Shown here piece after piece: positions 1 through 8,940 of a DNA stretch of 64,000 nt. Each line of letters starts with the position of its first letter. Within the stretch, counting starts at the first letter, position 1. This stretch comes from Marinobacterium halophilum (lineage in GTDB: Bacteria; Pseudomonadota; Gammaproteobacteria; Pseudomonadales; Balneatricaceae), in the NCBI RefSeq assembly GCF_003014615.1, contig NZ_PYGI01000002.1, forward strand, positions 124,001 through 188,000. The letters run 5' to 3'. Made by a program: the position numbers and the translations under genes. A model generated the notes under the pieces. That model did not search any database, had not been told where the DNA came from, and worked only from the letters and a program-made list of their open reading frames with translations.

Positions 1-22
1 GCTAGTTTAGCCCGAAAGTTGC

Positions 23-67
23 TTGACTTTGAAATTCTCATATCTGATATTCTCACATCAGAGAATA
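23..67 (+). promoter_or_regulatory. Candidate promoter and operator of the ridA operon
   Basis: A TTGACT hexamer at 23-28 and a TGATAT hexamer at 45-50 are separated by 16 bases and resemble a sigma-70 promoter. A perfect 7-bp inverted repeat, TATTCTC (48-54) and GAGAATA (61-67), overlaps the -10 and likely start site, where a repressor would bind. ATTCTC also occurs at 34-39, giving a partial direct repeat. No regulator gene for it lies in the window. Confidence 0.4.
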
Positions 68-155
68 CTCATCTAGCTGTCGCAGGCAAGCCCTGTGTTA
101 ACAGCCCACCACGTTGCTGGCTTACCGGCACCGAACTCCTAAGAGATTGAACCCC

Positions 156-533
156 ATGAACGATTCCATTAAGCGTTACCCCAGCACACTGCCTTTCCCC
201 TTCTCCCGTGCCGTTAAAGCCGGTGGTTTTTTGATGCTGTCCGGTCAGGTACCGATGACAGCCCAAGGTGAAGTGGTCAAGGGCACCATTCAGGAACAGA
301 CCGATGCAGTCATGACCCGTATCGGCGAAACACTGGCTCATTGCGGAGCTGATTTTTCGCAGGTGGTGAAAGTCACTGTTTGGTTGTCGGGCATGGAGCA
401 CTTTGCCGGTTTCAACGAGGTATACACACATTATTTCGACGCAGGCCTGCCGGTACGTTCAACGGTAACCGCCGGACTGGCACTGGGTGTGGATGTTGAA
501 GTCGAAGTACAAGCCTGGGTCGGGCACGACTGA
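156..533 (+). CDS. RidA family enamine/imine deaminase
   Basis: This is a 126-residue protein of the RidA/YjgF/UK114 family. Such proteins are small cytosolic trimers that hydrolyse reactive 2-imino or 2-enamino acids to keto acids. Family features seen are the early PFSRAVKAGGF segment, SGQVP near residue 30, and the C-terminal VEVEVQAWVG strand. The ATG at 156 fits the family N-terminus; an in-frame upstream start at 114 would add unusual residues. It leads an operon with a transporter and a DadA-like dehydrogenase. That dehydrogenase makes imino acids, so quenching or hydrolysing its product is a reasonable inferred role. The exact substrate is unknown. Confidence 0.9.
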   Translation: MNDSIKRYPSTLPFPFSRAVKAGGFLMLSGQVPMTAQGEVVKGTIQEQTDAVMTRIGETLAHCGADFSQVVKVTVWLSGMEHFAGFNEVYTHYFDAGLPVRSTVTAGLALGVDVEVEVQAWVGHD

Positions 534-582
534 GCACTGGAGAACCGATAGAACAATAATAAGAGACCAAGGAGTAAGCACC

Positions 583-1674
583 ATGAAAGATGTGCTCAAG
601 ATTGCCGGTACTTTTGTCGGCTTTCTGGCCGGCGCAGGCTTTGCCTCCGGCCAGGAAATACTGCAGTTCTTCGTCAACTTTGGCGTTTGGGGACTGGCTG
701 GCATGCTGATCAGCACCATGGTTTTTGTGTTTTTGGGCATGGCTCTGGCCAGTATGGGCAGCCGCCTGCAGGCCACCTCTCATAAGGAGGTAGTGTATGC
801 CATTTGTGGTTCATGGTTCGGGCCGCTGGTGGATGGCTTGATCACATTTTTCACGTTTGCAATCGCCGTGGTTATGCTGGCCGGTGCCGGCGCACTGCTA
901 GAACAACAGTTCGGACTGAACGCGACCCTCGGCAGTGCTCTGGCCACACTGCTGGTTGTACTCGCAACCTGCTTGAAGCTTCGCCGCGTCATTGCGCTGA
1001 TTAGCGGAGTGACACCTCTGCTAGTACTGGTTTCTCTGGGAATTGCGGGGTATGCCGTCATGACGCGTGACGTCGATCTAGCCACGCTGGACCGCTTGGC
1101 CGAAGCGCAAGTCGCCGCAGCCAGCCATTGGTGGCTGGGCGCTTTGTTGTACGTGTCTTACAACATTTTCGGTGGTATTGCGATTTTAGCCATTGCAGGA
1201 GGGTCCGCCACAAACGCACGCACAGCGGCGTGGGGGGGTGTGCTAGGGGGGCTCATGCTGGGAGGGCTGATGTTTGTGATCGGTCTGGCGCTGCTCTCGC
1301 GACTGGATAGCCTGACCGATGCGCCAATGCCGATGCTACTGTTGGCCAATGAAATTTCGTCGGCCCTGTCACTGGTTGTCGCCCTCGTTATTCTGGGGAT
1401 GGTCCTCAATACGGCGGTCGGTGCGCTGTATTCATTCTCGGCCCGCTTCCTGACAGCCGATACCCCCTCATTCAGCCTTGGTGCAGCGGTATTTGGGCTG
1501 ATAGCCTATGGTTGCAGCTTGGTCGGCTTCATCAATTTGGTCGGCATGGTGTACCCCATTTTCGGTTATATTGGGTTTTTCCTGATGGCAACCATTCTGT
1601 TTGCCTGGGTTCGCCAGCGGCAGGAACAGTCCCCCGCCGCCATGGCCGTTACAATTCAACAAGAAGGACAGTAA
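583..1674 (+). CDS. YkvI-type multi-spanning membrane transporter
   Basis: A 363-residue integral membrane protein with about ten hydrophobic segments. The N-terminus carries the FVGFLAGAGFASGQE pattern typical of the YkvI family, which is distantly related to amino acid/cation symporters with a broken first helix. The ATG at 583 is preceded by an AAGGAG ribosome site at 569-574; the upstream in-frame start at 487 lies inside ridA. Its position between ridA and a D-amino acid dehydrogenase gene points to uptake of an amino acid or amine substrate. This is inference, as the family substrate is poorly known. Confidence 0.75.
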   Translation: MKDVLKIAGTFVGFLAGAGFASGQEILQFFVNFGVWGLAGMLISTMVFVFLGMALASMGSRLQATSHKEVVYAICGSWFGPLVDGLITFFTFAIAVVMLAGAGALLEQQFGLNATLGSALATLLVVLATCLKLRRVIALISGVTPLLVLVSLGIAGYAVMTRDVDLATLDRLAEAQVAAASHWWLGALLYVSYNIFGGIAILAIAGGSATNARTAAWGGVLGGLMLGGLMFVIGLALLSRLDSLTDAPMPMLLLANEISSALSLVVALVILGMVLNTAVGALYSFSARFLTADTPSFSLGAAVFGLIAYGCSLVGFINLVGMVYPIFGYIGFFLMATILFAWVRQRQEQSPAAMAVTIQQEGQ

Positions 1675-1677
1675 TCG

Positions 1678-2919
1678 ATGTCTCGCGAAATTCTGGTTTT
1701 AGGTGCCGGTATGGTGGGCGTATCGGTCGCCTGGCATCTGCAGCAACGCGGCCATCAGGTCACTCTGGTAGACCGCCGCGAACCGGGCCATGAAACCTCT
1801 TTCGGCAACGCAGGCCTGATTCAGAGTGAGGCCGTACGCCCCTACGCTTTCCCTCGTGATCTGGCGACACTGCTGAGAGTGCTGCCCAACCGGGATATCG
1901 ACATCCGTTATCAGATAAGCGGTCTGCTGCAGGCAGCTTCGCCTCTGTTACGCTACTGGCTCAACTCGGCCCCCAAACAGTACGCACCAATCGTGGCGGA
2001 GTATGCCGCGCTGATCAACCAGGCACAGGACACACATGCCGAAATGATCAAGGCCGCTGGTGCTGAATCGTTGATTCGTCGCGATGGTTATCTTCAGGTC
2101 TTCCGCAGTGCTAAAGCCATGGCGGCAGAGTGTCGCCTGGCAGAAGCAGATAAAGCCCGTTTCGGCGTGGAACATCAACAGCTCGATGCAGGCACACTGG
2201 CCAAAATGGAGCCGGGCCTGGCAGCCGGGTTGGTTGGCGGGATTCACTGGACCCAACCCTGGGGTGCCATTTCTCCCGGCGGACTGGTCGCTGCCTATGC
2301 AGAGGCCTTTCAGTCCCAGGGAGGACGTTTTGTTCATGCCGAACTGCAATCACTCGCCCGACAGGGCTCCAGCTGGCAAGCACGGTTGGGTAATGAAACG
2401 TTCAGTGCCGAACAGGTCGTGATGGCCATGGGCCCCTGGTCGTCACAGTGGCTGGCAACTCAGGGGCTTTCCCTGCCCCTGTTCGTTAAACGCGGCTATC
2501 ACATGCATTACGGCAGCCAAGGCCAAACGAAGCTTAACCACTGGCTGCTGGATTCAGATGTGGGCTATGTGCTGGCACCGATGCAAGCAGGTGTGCGCCT
2601 GACCTCCGGTGCCGAGCTGGCGCGGCTGGATTCAGCACCCCGTTACCAACAGCTGGCAGACGCAGAGGCCGTCGCGCGCACGCTATTCCCGTTGGGCGAC
2701 CGGCTAGACCCTGAACCCTGGATGGGTGGCCGTCCCTGCACGCCCGACATGAAACCGGTCATAGGCCCGGCCACTCATTTGCCCGGACTCTGGCTCGCCT
2801 GTGGTCACGGCCACCAAGGCTTTACCCTCGGCCCTGCCACCGGTAAATTACTGGGGCAGATGATGGATGGCGAAACGCCCGATATCGACATGCAACCCTA
2901 CCGAGTCGAACGGTTCTAG
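1678..2919 (+). CDS. D-amino acid dehydrogenase-like FAD oxidoreductase
   Basis: A 413-residue FAD-dependent oxidoreductase of the DAO/DadA family. The N-terminal Rossmann fold shows VLGAGMVGVSVAWHL, followed by the acidic end of the second strand (VDRREPGHETS) and FGNAGLI, as in DadA. The C-terminus has WMGGRPCTPDMKPVIGP and GHGHQGFTLGPATGKL, the FAD-contacting segments of the family. It would oxidise an amino acid to an imino acid and pass electrons to the respiratory chain at the inner membrane face. It starts 3 bases after the transporter stop, so the operon is tight. Whether the substrate is a D-amino acid or an N-substituted amino acid cannot be told. Confidence 0.85.
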   Translation: MSREILVLGAGMVGVSVAWHLQQRGHQVTLVDRREPGHETSFGNAGLIQSEAVRPYAFPRDLATLLRVLPNRDIDIRYQISGLLQAASPLLRYWLNSAPKQYAPIVAEYAALINQAQDTHAEMIKAAGAESLIRRDGYLQVFRSAKAMAAECRLAEADKARFGVEHQQLDAGTLAKMEPGLAAGLVGGIHWTQPWGAISPGGLVAAYAEAFQSQGGRFVHAELQSLARQGSSWQARLGNETFSAEQVVMAMGPWSSQWLATQGLSLPLFVKRGYHMHYGSQGQTKLNHWLLDSDVGYVLAPMQAGVRLTSGAELARLDSAPRYQQLADAEAVARTLFPLGDRLDPEPWMGGRPCTPDMKPVIGPATHLPGLWLACGHGHQGFTLGPATGKLLGQMMDGETPDIDMQPYRVERF

Positions 2920-2951
2920 CCACTTCATTGTTGAGCGACATCCCTTCTGAT

Positions 2952-2981
2952 AACAGATCTTTTTAAAACAAAAGATCTGTT
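2952..2981. terminator. Perfect 12-bp inverted repeat after the dadA-like gene
   Basis: AACAGATCTTTT (2952-2963) and AAAAGATCTGTT (2970-2981) form a perfect 12-bp inverted repeat around a 6-base loop. The outer part is a short GATC stem and the inner part is A/T pairs. It sits between the stop of the dehydrogenase and the next gene on the same strand. It could act as a weak terminator or as a protein-binding operator; the lack of a GC-rich stem leaves both open. Confidence 0.45.
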
Positions 2982-3038
2982 CAAGCTGCGCATATGTATA
3001 ATTTTCGTGTATTGGCCTTCAGCCGAACAGGACGTCTC

Positions 3039-3656
3039 ATGCGCTCTACCCTATCCTACTCGCCACGTTTTTGGCTCAGCCTGGCATTGGTCATCATCTG
3101 GATGATCGCCATGGGCTTTGCTTTCTGGTGGTTTCAGCTACGCTGGTATCAACCACTGGAAGATTTGACTGGCGATGCCTTGTTCGACAGTACACGGCTG
3201 CAGGCAAGTCAGACCCGACCCGACGCTGCGCTTGAAATCGTGCATTTTTATGATGGCAACTGCCCATGCACCCGTTTCAATACGCCGCATGTGCAGGCGC
3301 TGTCACAGCAATACCGGTCTGATGATGTACGCTTGCGTGTGCTGGTACCGAGTGCTGATCAGCTGGATAAGGTAAGGCAATTGTTTCCACACGCCGAGCA
3401 CGCGGTGGCAACACCGCAAAATGCACCACCAGCCAGCCCCAGCGCACTGGTAATATCACGTGAGCTGGGCGCACAATACTTGGGCCCCTGGAGCCCCGGA
3501 GCCGTATGCAATGCACGCAGCGGCGATTATGTTGCCCAGGTACTGGACCAACTGTTGACAGGGAAGCGACACGAACAAACCTTTCAGTTGGCCCGCGGAT
3601 GTCTTTGCCCGTGGCCAAATCGTTTATCTCTTGCACAGGCTGGAGTATTCCAATGA
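3039..3656 (+). CDS. DUF6436-like membrane-anchored thioredoxin-fold protein
   Basis: A 206-residue protein with one N-terminal membrane helix (about residues 12-34) and a periplasmic domain. The domain carries [17 protein letters not shown], a CPC motif at the place of a thioredoxin active site, so it is probably thioredoxin-fold (DUF6436 type). The family role is not established. The ATG at 3039 is chosen because the in-frame start at 2994 adds a polar tail before the helix. Its stop overlaps the start of the chemoreceptor gene (ATGA at 3653-3656), which implies coupled translation. A sensing or redox partnership with that receptor is inference. Confidence 0.65.
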   Translation: MRSTLSYSPRFWLSLALVIIWMIAMGFAFWWFQLRWYQPLEDLTGDALFDSTRLQASQTRPDAALEIVHFYDGNCPCTRFNTPHVQALSQQYRSDDVRLRVLVPSADQLDKVRQLFPHAEHAVATPQNAPPASPSALVISRELGAQYLGPWSPGAVCNARSGDYVAQVLDQLLTGKRHEQTFQLARGCLCPWPNRLSLAQAGVFQ

Positions 3657-5158
3657 CTGCACAGTCACACCTTTTTTCGATGTCGAAACTGTACCTGCAG
3701 GGCGACCGCCTGATGACCGGCGTTCAGTGGTTCTTGCTGCTGCTGAGCCTGGGTATGGCCAACTGGTACGGCACCTGGACAGAAGCACTGATGATCGGCC
3801 TGCCAACCACATTGATATGTACTGCATTGCTGCAACTGCAACCCGGTAGTCGCCTGGCTCGTGTCACCCAGGGCCTGGGACTCATGGTCTATTCCGCTCT
3901 TCTGATCCATCAAAGCCGCGGCATGATCGAGTTCCACTTTGCCATTTTCGTACTGTTGGCGTTTCTGCTGTATTACCGTGACTGGCTGCCGATTCTGGTA
4001 GCCGCGGGCACTATCGCCGTACACCACCTGCTATTCAACTATTTGCAACAACAGGGGTCATCGGTTTATATATTCGAGCTGCGCACCGGTTGGGGCATCG
4101 TCTTCCTGCACGCAGCCTTTGTCGTGTTTGAAACCGCCCTGCTGATCTATATGGCACGGCTGCTCAGACGTGAGGGTGAACAGGCTGAAGAGTTGTCGAA
4201 CATCGTCTCTCACCTGTCAGTTGAGAACGGCCATATCGACCTGCGTTACAACATCAAGGACGCCCACTCGCCTCTGGCACAGGGCCTGCAGAGCTATATC
4301 AGCATGGTCCGCGATACCATCAGTCAAACCCAAAGCAGCAGCCAGTCGCTAAATGACGAGCTGGCCAACACCTCCGAGCGTAACCGTGACGCCAGCCGCA
4401 AAACGCGCCAGCAGAGTGAACAGACCGAATACCTGGCTTCCGCCGTGACCGAGCTGGCCAGCTCGTTCAAGGAGGTCAGTGGCAATGCCCAGCAGACCGC
4501 GTATACCACCCAGGAAGCGGGTGACAAGGCGCGCGCCAGCCTGCAAACCATTGATACCGCCAGTGAGGCGATCAACATTCTGGCAGCCGAGGTTGGCAAT
4601 GCCAGCGAATTGATGCGGGCACTGGCGGAAGACAGTCGCGAGATCGGCCAGGTAACCGAGCTGATCAGCAGCATCGCCGATCAGACCAACCTGCTGGCAC
4701 TCAACGCCGCGATTGAAGCGGCCCGTGCCGGTGATGCCGGACGCGGATTTTCGGTAGTGGCTGACGAAGTCCGCCAGCTGGCACAAAACACATCCGCCTC
4801 GACCCGGCGTATTCAGCAGACGGCTCAACAACTGCAAAAACGCACCAGCCAGGCCAACAGCGCCATGCAACAGTGCAGCGAAAAAGCCGCCGGCAGTGTA
4901 CATAACATGAGTGAAGCCGCGCAGATGCTGCGTGCCATTGCCGATGCGGTCGTTACCATCAACGACATGAATACGCAGATTGCGTCAGCCGTAGAGCAGC
5001 AATCAGCCGTGGCGGAAGAGGTCAATCAGAATGTCAGTCGCATCAGCGATCTGTCACGGGACGTGGACCAGGTGGTCAGCGAGACCAGCGTCAACACTGA
5101 CCGCCTGGCAGATCTGAGTGCCCAGCTGTCGTCTCAGGTGGAACGCTTCCGTACCTGA
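3653..5158 (+). CDS. Methyl-accepting chemotaxis protein with six-helix membrane sensor
   Basis: A 502-codon chemoreceptor. There is no periplasmic loop domain. The N-terminal 170 residues form about six hydrophobic helices, with several histidines in or near them ([23 protein letters not shown]). A short HAMP-like link leads to a long coiled-coil signalling domain. The conserved hairpin tip [20 protein letters not shown] lies near residues 343-362 and is where CheA/CheW bind. The protein probably senses a membrane-soluble, redox or metal signal, and membrane histidines would suit haem or metal; that is inference. The start at 3653 overlaps the stop of the preceding gene. Confidence 0.85.
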   Translation: MTAQSHLFSMSKLYLQGDRLMTGVQWFLLLLSLGMANWYGTWTEALMIGLPTTLICTALLQLQPGSRLARVTQGLGLMVYSALLIHQSRGMIEFHFAIFVLLAFLLYYRDWLPILVAAGTIAVHHLLFNYLQQQGSSVYIFELRTGWGIVFLHAAFVVFETALLIYMARLLRREGEQAEELSNIVSHLSVENGHIDLRYNIKDAHSPLAQGLQSYISMVRDTISQTQSSSQSLNDELANTSERNRDASRKTRQQSEQTEYLASAVTELASSFKEVSGNAQQTAYTTQEAGDKARASLQTIDTASEAINILAAEVGNASELMRALAEDSREIGQVTELISSIADQTNLLALNAAIEAARAGDAGRGFSVVADEVRQLAQNTSASTRRIQQTAQQLQKRTSQANSAMQQCSEKAAGSVHNMSEAAQMLRAIADAVVTINDMNTQIASAVEQQSAVAEEVNQNVSRISDLSRDVDQVVSETSVNTDRLADLSAQLSSQVERFRT

Positions 5159-5180
5159 GACGCAGCGGAGCCGCGGTGGA

Positions 5181-5705
5181 TCAGTACTGGGACGGCTGCT
5201 CATTGATGGTGGCGTAGACTTCATAATCGCCACCTTTTTTCATCAGCAGCACCTGATAGGGCTGGAAACGGTCGCCCATTTCCATGCCCGGGCTGCCCAT
5301 CGGCATACCCGGTGCGGTCAGCCCCAGTGCATCCGTCGGCGGATTGGCCAGGAACTGCTTGACCAACTTGGCCGGCACATGGCCTTCAAACAGATAACCC
5401 GACTCGGACACAGCGGTATGGCAGGAGTGGAAGCGTCCTTCAATGCCCATATCCAGTTTCATCTGGGTCAGGTTCTGCGGATGGAACGCCTTGGTATCAA
5501 AACCATTCTCCTCTGCATGCTCGATCCAGTCTTCGCAGCAACCACAAGTCGGGCTTTTATAGACATTCAGATGTTCAGTCTTGGCTGCTTGCAGCATGAC
5601 ACTGGCCGTGGCATTTTCCTCTGCCGCCAGTGCGTGGCTGGCAGCCCCCATCAACATCAGTCCGGACAGAGCGGATACGATAAAATTCTTGCGCAATGCA
5701 AACAT
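5181..5705 (-). CDS. DUF411 family exported metal-linked protein
   Basis: A 174-residue protein with a signal peptide ending around SHALA and a DUF411 core. The core shows VYKSPTCGCCEDWIEH, FHSCHTAV and EGHVPA. DUF411 genes are commonly found near copper resistance genes, and the paired cysteines suit metal binding, but the biochemical role is unproven. The ATG at 5705 is preferred because GGGAG sits about 8 bases upstream; an in-frame ATG at 5726 would put seven extra residues before the signal peptide. It follows a small Cys-rich gene on the same strand. Confidence 0.8.
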   Translation of the reverse strand: MFALRKNFIVSALSGLMLMGAASHALAAEENATASVMLQAAKTEHLNVYKSPTCGCCEDWIEHAEENGFDTKAFHPQNLTQMKLDMGIEGRFHSCHTAVSESGYLFEGHVPAKLVKQFLANPPTDALGLTAPGMPMGSPGMEMGDRFQPYQVLLMKKGGDYEVYATINEQPSQY

Positions 5706-5756
5706 GGTGTGTCTCCCGTTATTCATAACTGTAGTGTACTAACCGAGTGCTTCTGA

Positions 5757-6149
5757 TCAGACAAACAGCGTCAGCCTGGGTGGCTGATAGGGCTGTTCAG
5801 GAGACTGTTCAGACCAGCGCTGTTCTATCGGCGGTGGTAAGGCTCTGACAACGGCCAGCGTCATGGCAACGGGGACGGTATTAATCCAGGCAGCGCCCTG
5901 CGCGCACTCAAGCACACAGTCACTCAGGGTCTCGGCGCAACAGCCAGGCGGCTGGGACGCATCACAATCAGCGTCCATCTCCATGCAGTGTGGCACATGA
6001 TCGCTCATGACCGATATCGACGTAGAAGCATGTGTCGTCATCAGGTCCGGCAACTGCGCAGCCAACAGCAACAGGCTCAGCAGCAACAGCGGCAAAGCCT
6101 GATACACTTTCGGCAAGCTGAATTGAACGGGCTGTCTCGGCACGGGCAC
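5757..6149 (-). CDS. Small Cys-rich membrane or exported protein, DUF2946/CopL-like
   Basis: A 130-residue product with one hydrophobic stretch (PLLLLSLLLLAAQL) and then a Met/His/Cys-rich section (MSDHVPHCMEMDADCD, PPGCCAETLSDCVLEC). The C-terminus is Pro-rich, ending PPRLTLFV. This architecture resembles the DUF2946/CopL group linked to copper, and the next gene downstream is a DUF411 protein. The only available start near the hydrophobic segment is a GTG at 6149 with a poor ribosome site, so the N-terminus is uncertain. The role as a metal-binding or metal-sensing peptide is inferred. Confidence 0.55.
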   Translation of the reverse strand: MPVPRQPVQFSLPKVYQALPLLLLSLLLLAAQLPDLMTTHASTSISVMSDHVPHCMEMDADCDASQPPGCCAETLSDCVLECAQGAAWINTVPVAMTLAVVRALPPPIEQRWSEQSPEQPYQPPRLTLFV

Positions 6150-6239
6150 TCACTGTCGCGATGGATGAAAACGAACATTAACCTCGGCATTAAAGACACA
6201 CAAGCATGCCGACAATGGCTATGAACATCAAAGGTGAAT

Positions 6240-6938
6240 ATGGTTCCCGACCCGACTCAACACGCATCCCTGCCTGCAGGCCTCAACATGGATTTCAGCC
6301 AGCGTCTGGTCATCGATACCCACTCGCTCGACTGGCTGCCCAGCCCGGCACCTGGGGTACGACGCAAGCCGCTGGAACGTGAGCAAAAGGAATCCGGTCA
6401 TACCACCAGCATTGTGGAATACGCCCCCGGTACCGCGTTTTCCTCCCACCCGCATCCGCTGGGTGAGGAGATTTTTGTCCTTGAGGGCGTATTTTCGGAC
6501 GAAGACGGCGATTATCCGGCGGGCAGCTATATTCGCAACCCGCCCGGCAGCCAACATGCGCCCTTCAGCCACGAAGGCTGTGTCATTTTCGTCAAGCTGA
6601 ATCAGTTTTCGCCGGATGACCTGGCCAGTGTCCGCATCCAGGCCCGCACGCAACCCTGGCAACCCGGCGTTGGCGGGCTGGAGGTAATGTCGCTGCATGA
6701 ATTTGAAGGCGAGCACACGGCGCTGGTGAAATGGCCTGCCGGTGAACGCTTCCAGCCCCACCGTCATTTTGGCGGCGAGGAGATTCTGGTGCTGTCCGGC
6801 GAGTTTTGCGACGAATATGGCCGCTATCCCGCCGGCAGCTGGCTGCGCAGCCCACACCTGAGCGAACACTTCCCGTACGTGGATACCGAGACGGTTATTC
6901 TGGTCAAGACCGGACACCTGCCACTGCTGACCCGCTGA
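6240..6938 (+). CDS. Double-cupin, ChrR-type protein
   Basis: A 232-residue protein with two cupin repeats. The first shows FSSHPHPLGEEIFVLEGVF followed by DYPAGSYIRNPPGS. The second shows FQPHRHFGGEEILVLSGEF followed by RYPAGSWLRSP. The H-x-H...E pattern in each repeat is the metal site of ChrR-like cupins (anti-sigma ChrR C-terminal domain or stand-alone dioxygenase-like proteins). There is no zinc-binding anti-sigma domain at the N-terminus, so it is not a full ChrR. The ATG at 6240 is preceded by AAAGG; a GTG at 6234 is also in frame. It diverges from the DUF411 pair. Confidence 0.8.
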   Translation: MVPDPTQHASLPAGLNMDFSQRLVIDTHSLDWLPSPAPGVRRKPLEREQKESGHTTSIVEYAPGTAFSSHPHPLGEEIFVLEGVFSDEDGDYPAGSYIRNPPGSQHAPFSHEGCVIFVKLNQFSPDDLASVRIQARTQPWQPGVGGLEVMSLHEFEGEHTALVKWPAGERFQPHRHFGGEEILVLSGEFCDEYGRYPAGSWLRSPHLSEHFPYVDTETVILVKTGHLPLLTR

Positions 6939-6941
6939 TGA

Positions 6942-7631
6942 TCAGGACGTGCGGGCCTGCAACAGTTTGAGCAGCGCCTGCGCGGACACGTCTGACGAAG
7001 CCGGGTTCTGACCGGTCACCAACATGCCATCCACCACCACATGCGGCTGCCAGTCAGCGGCGCGCTCGTAACGCCCGCCATGATCCTTGAGCATATCCTC
7101 CACCAGAAAGGGCACCACGTCGGTCAGCTGTACGGCCGCCTCTTCCGTGTTGCTGAAACCGGTCACCGCCTTGCCCTGCACCAGCGGTTGGCCCTGTGCA
7201 TTACGGGTATGACGCAATACGGCCGGCGCATGACAAACGGCACCGATCGGCTTGCCTGCCGCCTGGAACTGTTCGATCAGCGCAATGGAATCCTTATCTT
7301 CAGCCAAGTCCCACAACGGGCCGTGGCCGCCAGGATAGAAAATGGCATCAAAGACCTGTGCATCCACGTCGGCCAGCTTGTCCGTAGCCGCCAACGCTTG
7401 CTGAGCGGCCGTATCGGCATTGAAACGCTCGGTCGCAGCCGTTTGTGCATCGGGCGCACTGCTGTTCGGATCGACCGGAGGCTGACCACCCTGCGGTGAA
7501 GCCAGTGTGATCTCGGCCCCGGCATCCAGAAAGACATAGTACGGGGCGGCAAACTCTTCCAGCCAGAAACCGGTTTTGTGACCGGTCTCACCCATCTGGT
7601 CATGTGATGTCAGTACCATGAGAATATTCAT
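6942..7631 (-). CDS. DJ-1/PfpI family (type 1 glutamine amidotransferase-like) protein
   Basis: A 229-residue protein of the DJ-1/ThiJ/PfpI superfamily, close to the Hsp31-like branch. The N-terminus is MNILMVLTSHDQMG. The nucleophile elbow is IGAVCHAPAVL with its Cys, and YPGGHGPLWDL forms the neighbouring loop. Members act on glyoxal/methylglyoxal adducts or as stress proteins; which applies here is unknown. It is convergent with the cupin gene, with only three bases between stops, and diverges from the PanS-like transporter. Confidence 0.85.
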   Translation of the reverse strand: MNILMVLTSHDQMGETGHKTGFWLEEFAAPYYVFLDAGAEITLASPQGGQPPVDPNSSAPDAQTAATERFNADTAAQQALAATDKLADVDAQVFDAIFYPGGHGPLWDLAEDKDSIALIEQFQAAGKPIGAVCHAPAVLRHTRNAQGQPLVQGKAVTGFSNTEEAAVQLTDVVPFLVEDMLKDHGGRYERAADWQPHVVVDGMLVTGQNPASSDVSAQALLKLLQARTS

Positions 7632-7942
7632 TACGGGCTTTCTCCTTGGGGGAAACGGGTTACGGCTGCAAGCATGGAACAGCCGGCGTTAATCTGCGTC
7701 GGGGGCCATCATTCAGGTACATCTCTACGATACTGTGGGCTTTGCCGTTCACATGCGCAAACGGTATATTGCGCTCCCCCGCCCACGAACATGGCCACAA
7801 GCCGCCTCGGTGACGGGACCGCCTTTACGCTGCGATCCAGCATTTCATCTGTACTGACTGTATCCAATCGTTATTAGCCACCCTTGGCTGATATCCGGGA
7901 TTCACGGCAATCGAGTTTCATCCTGTTTGAGGTTATCCCCCA

Positions 7943-8884
7943 ATGCTGACCCGCATTACCCAATTATTCCCCTTGTGGGCGATCCTGTTCTCGGTCTGCG
8001 CCTACCTGCAACCGGGCCTGTTTACCGACCTGAAAAGCTATATTGTTCCCCTGCTGACCACCATCATGCTGGCGATGGGACTGACCCTGACCCCGAAGGA
8101 CTTCCTCAATGTGATCCGCTTTCGTGCTGCAATTGCCGTAGGCGTCGTACTGCAGTTCAGCGTCATGCCGCTGCTGGCGCTGGGCATCAGCCTGGCCCTG
8201 GGCTTCAGCCCCGAGCAGACCGTCGGCATGGTGCTGGTAGGCGCGGTCGCGGGTGGTACTTCGTCCAATGTCATGACTTATCTGGCCGGTGGCAATGTGG
8301 CACTGTCGATCTCGATGACGGCACTGTCTACGCTGCTCGGTGTCGTGCTGACACCGCTGCTGACCAGTCTGTTGGTCGGCCAAAGCGTGGACGTACCCGT
8401 TACCGGCATGTTACTGAGCCTGGTCAAGATCGTACTGGTCCCCGTGGCCATCGGTGTCGCCCTGAATGCTGTTGCCCGCGACCGGATCAAGCAGATCGAC
8501 CCCGTTCTGCCGCTTATTTCGATGTTCAGCATCGTTATGATCATCGCAATCGTGGTCGCTCTGAACAAAGACAACCTGGCCAGTCAGGGGCTGATCATCG
8601 CGCTGGCGGTGATGTTGCATAACGGTCTGGGACTCGCCGCCGGCTATAGCGCCTGTCGCGTACTCGGCTTCGACAGCACCATCAGCCGCACCATCGCGTT
8701 CGAGGTAGGCTTGCAGAATTCAGGCCTGGCCACCACCCTGGCAATGAAGTTCTTCACCCCGGTGGCCGCCATCCCAGGCACGATTTTTTCGGTATGGCAC
8801 AACATTTCAGGCTCTGTTCTGGCCGGTTACTGGTCACGCAAGCCCGCGACGGCAACCAACGAGAAGGTGATCGAGACAGTTTGA
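7943..8884 (+). CDS. Bile acid:sodium symporter family transporter, PanS-like
   Basis: A 313-residue membrane protein with about ten helices, of the BASS superfamily. Seen motifs are MLAMGLTLTPKDF near residue 40, GTSSNVMTYLAGGNVALS in the crossover region, and FEVGLQNSGLATTLA later; the last two match the discontinuous-helix motifs. Bacterial close relatives include the ketopantoate/pantoate transporter PanS. The substrate here is inferred only as an organic anion moved with sodium. A GAGG ribosome site lies about ten bases upstream. The gene is followed by an independent small RNA. Confidence 0.8.
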   Translation: MLTRITQLFPLWAILFSVCAYLQPGLFTDLKSYIVPLLTTIMLAMGLTLTPKDFLNVIRFRAAIAVGVVLQFSVMPLLALGISLALGFSPEQTVGMVLVGAVAGGTSSNVMTYLAGGNVALSISMTALSTLLGVVLTPLLTSLLVGQSVDVPVTGMLLSLVKIVLVPVAIGVALNAVARDRIKQIDPVLPLISMFSIVMIIAIVVALNKDNLASQGLIIALAVMLHNGLGLAAGYSACRVLGFDSTISRTIAFEVGLQNSGLATTLAMKFFTPVAAIPGTIFSVWHNISGSVLAGYWSRKPATATNEKVIETV

Positions 8885-8887
8885 AAA

Positions 8888-8933
8888 ATAGGAAAAAGTC
8901 CTATATCCACATGCTGCCCCTGATTCATATAAT
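8888..8933 (+). promoter_or_regulatory. Promoter and palindrome of the GGA-rich small RNA
   Basis: A perfect TATAAT at 8928-8933 lies 7 bases before the proposed RNA start near 8941. Upstream, ATAGGA (8888-8893) and TCCTAT (8899-8904) form a perfect 6-bp inverted repeat spaced by five bases, centred about 45 bases before the start. No good -35 box is visible, which suits an activator-dependent promoter. The palindrome is not the classical GacA/UvrY site. Confidence 0.5.
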
Positions 8934-8940
8934 GTGTCCA

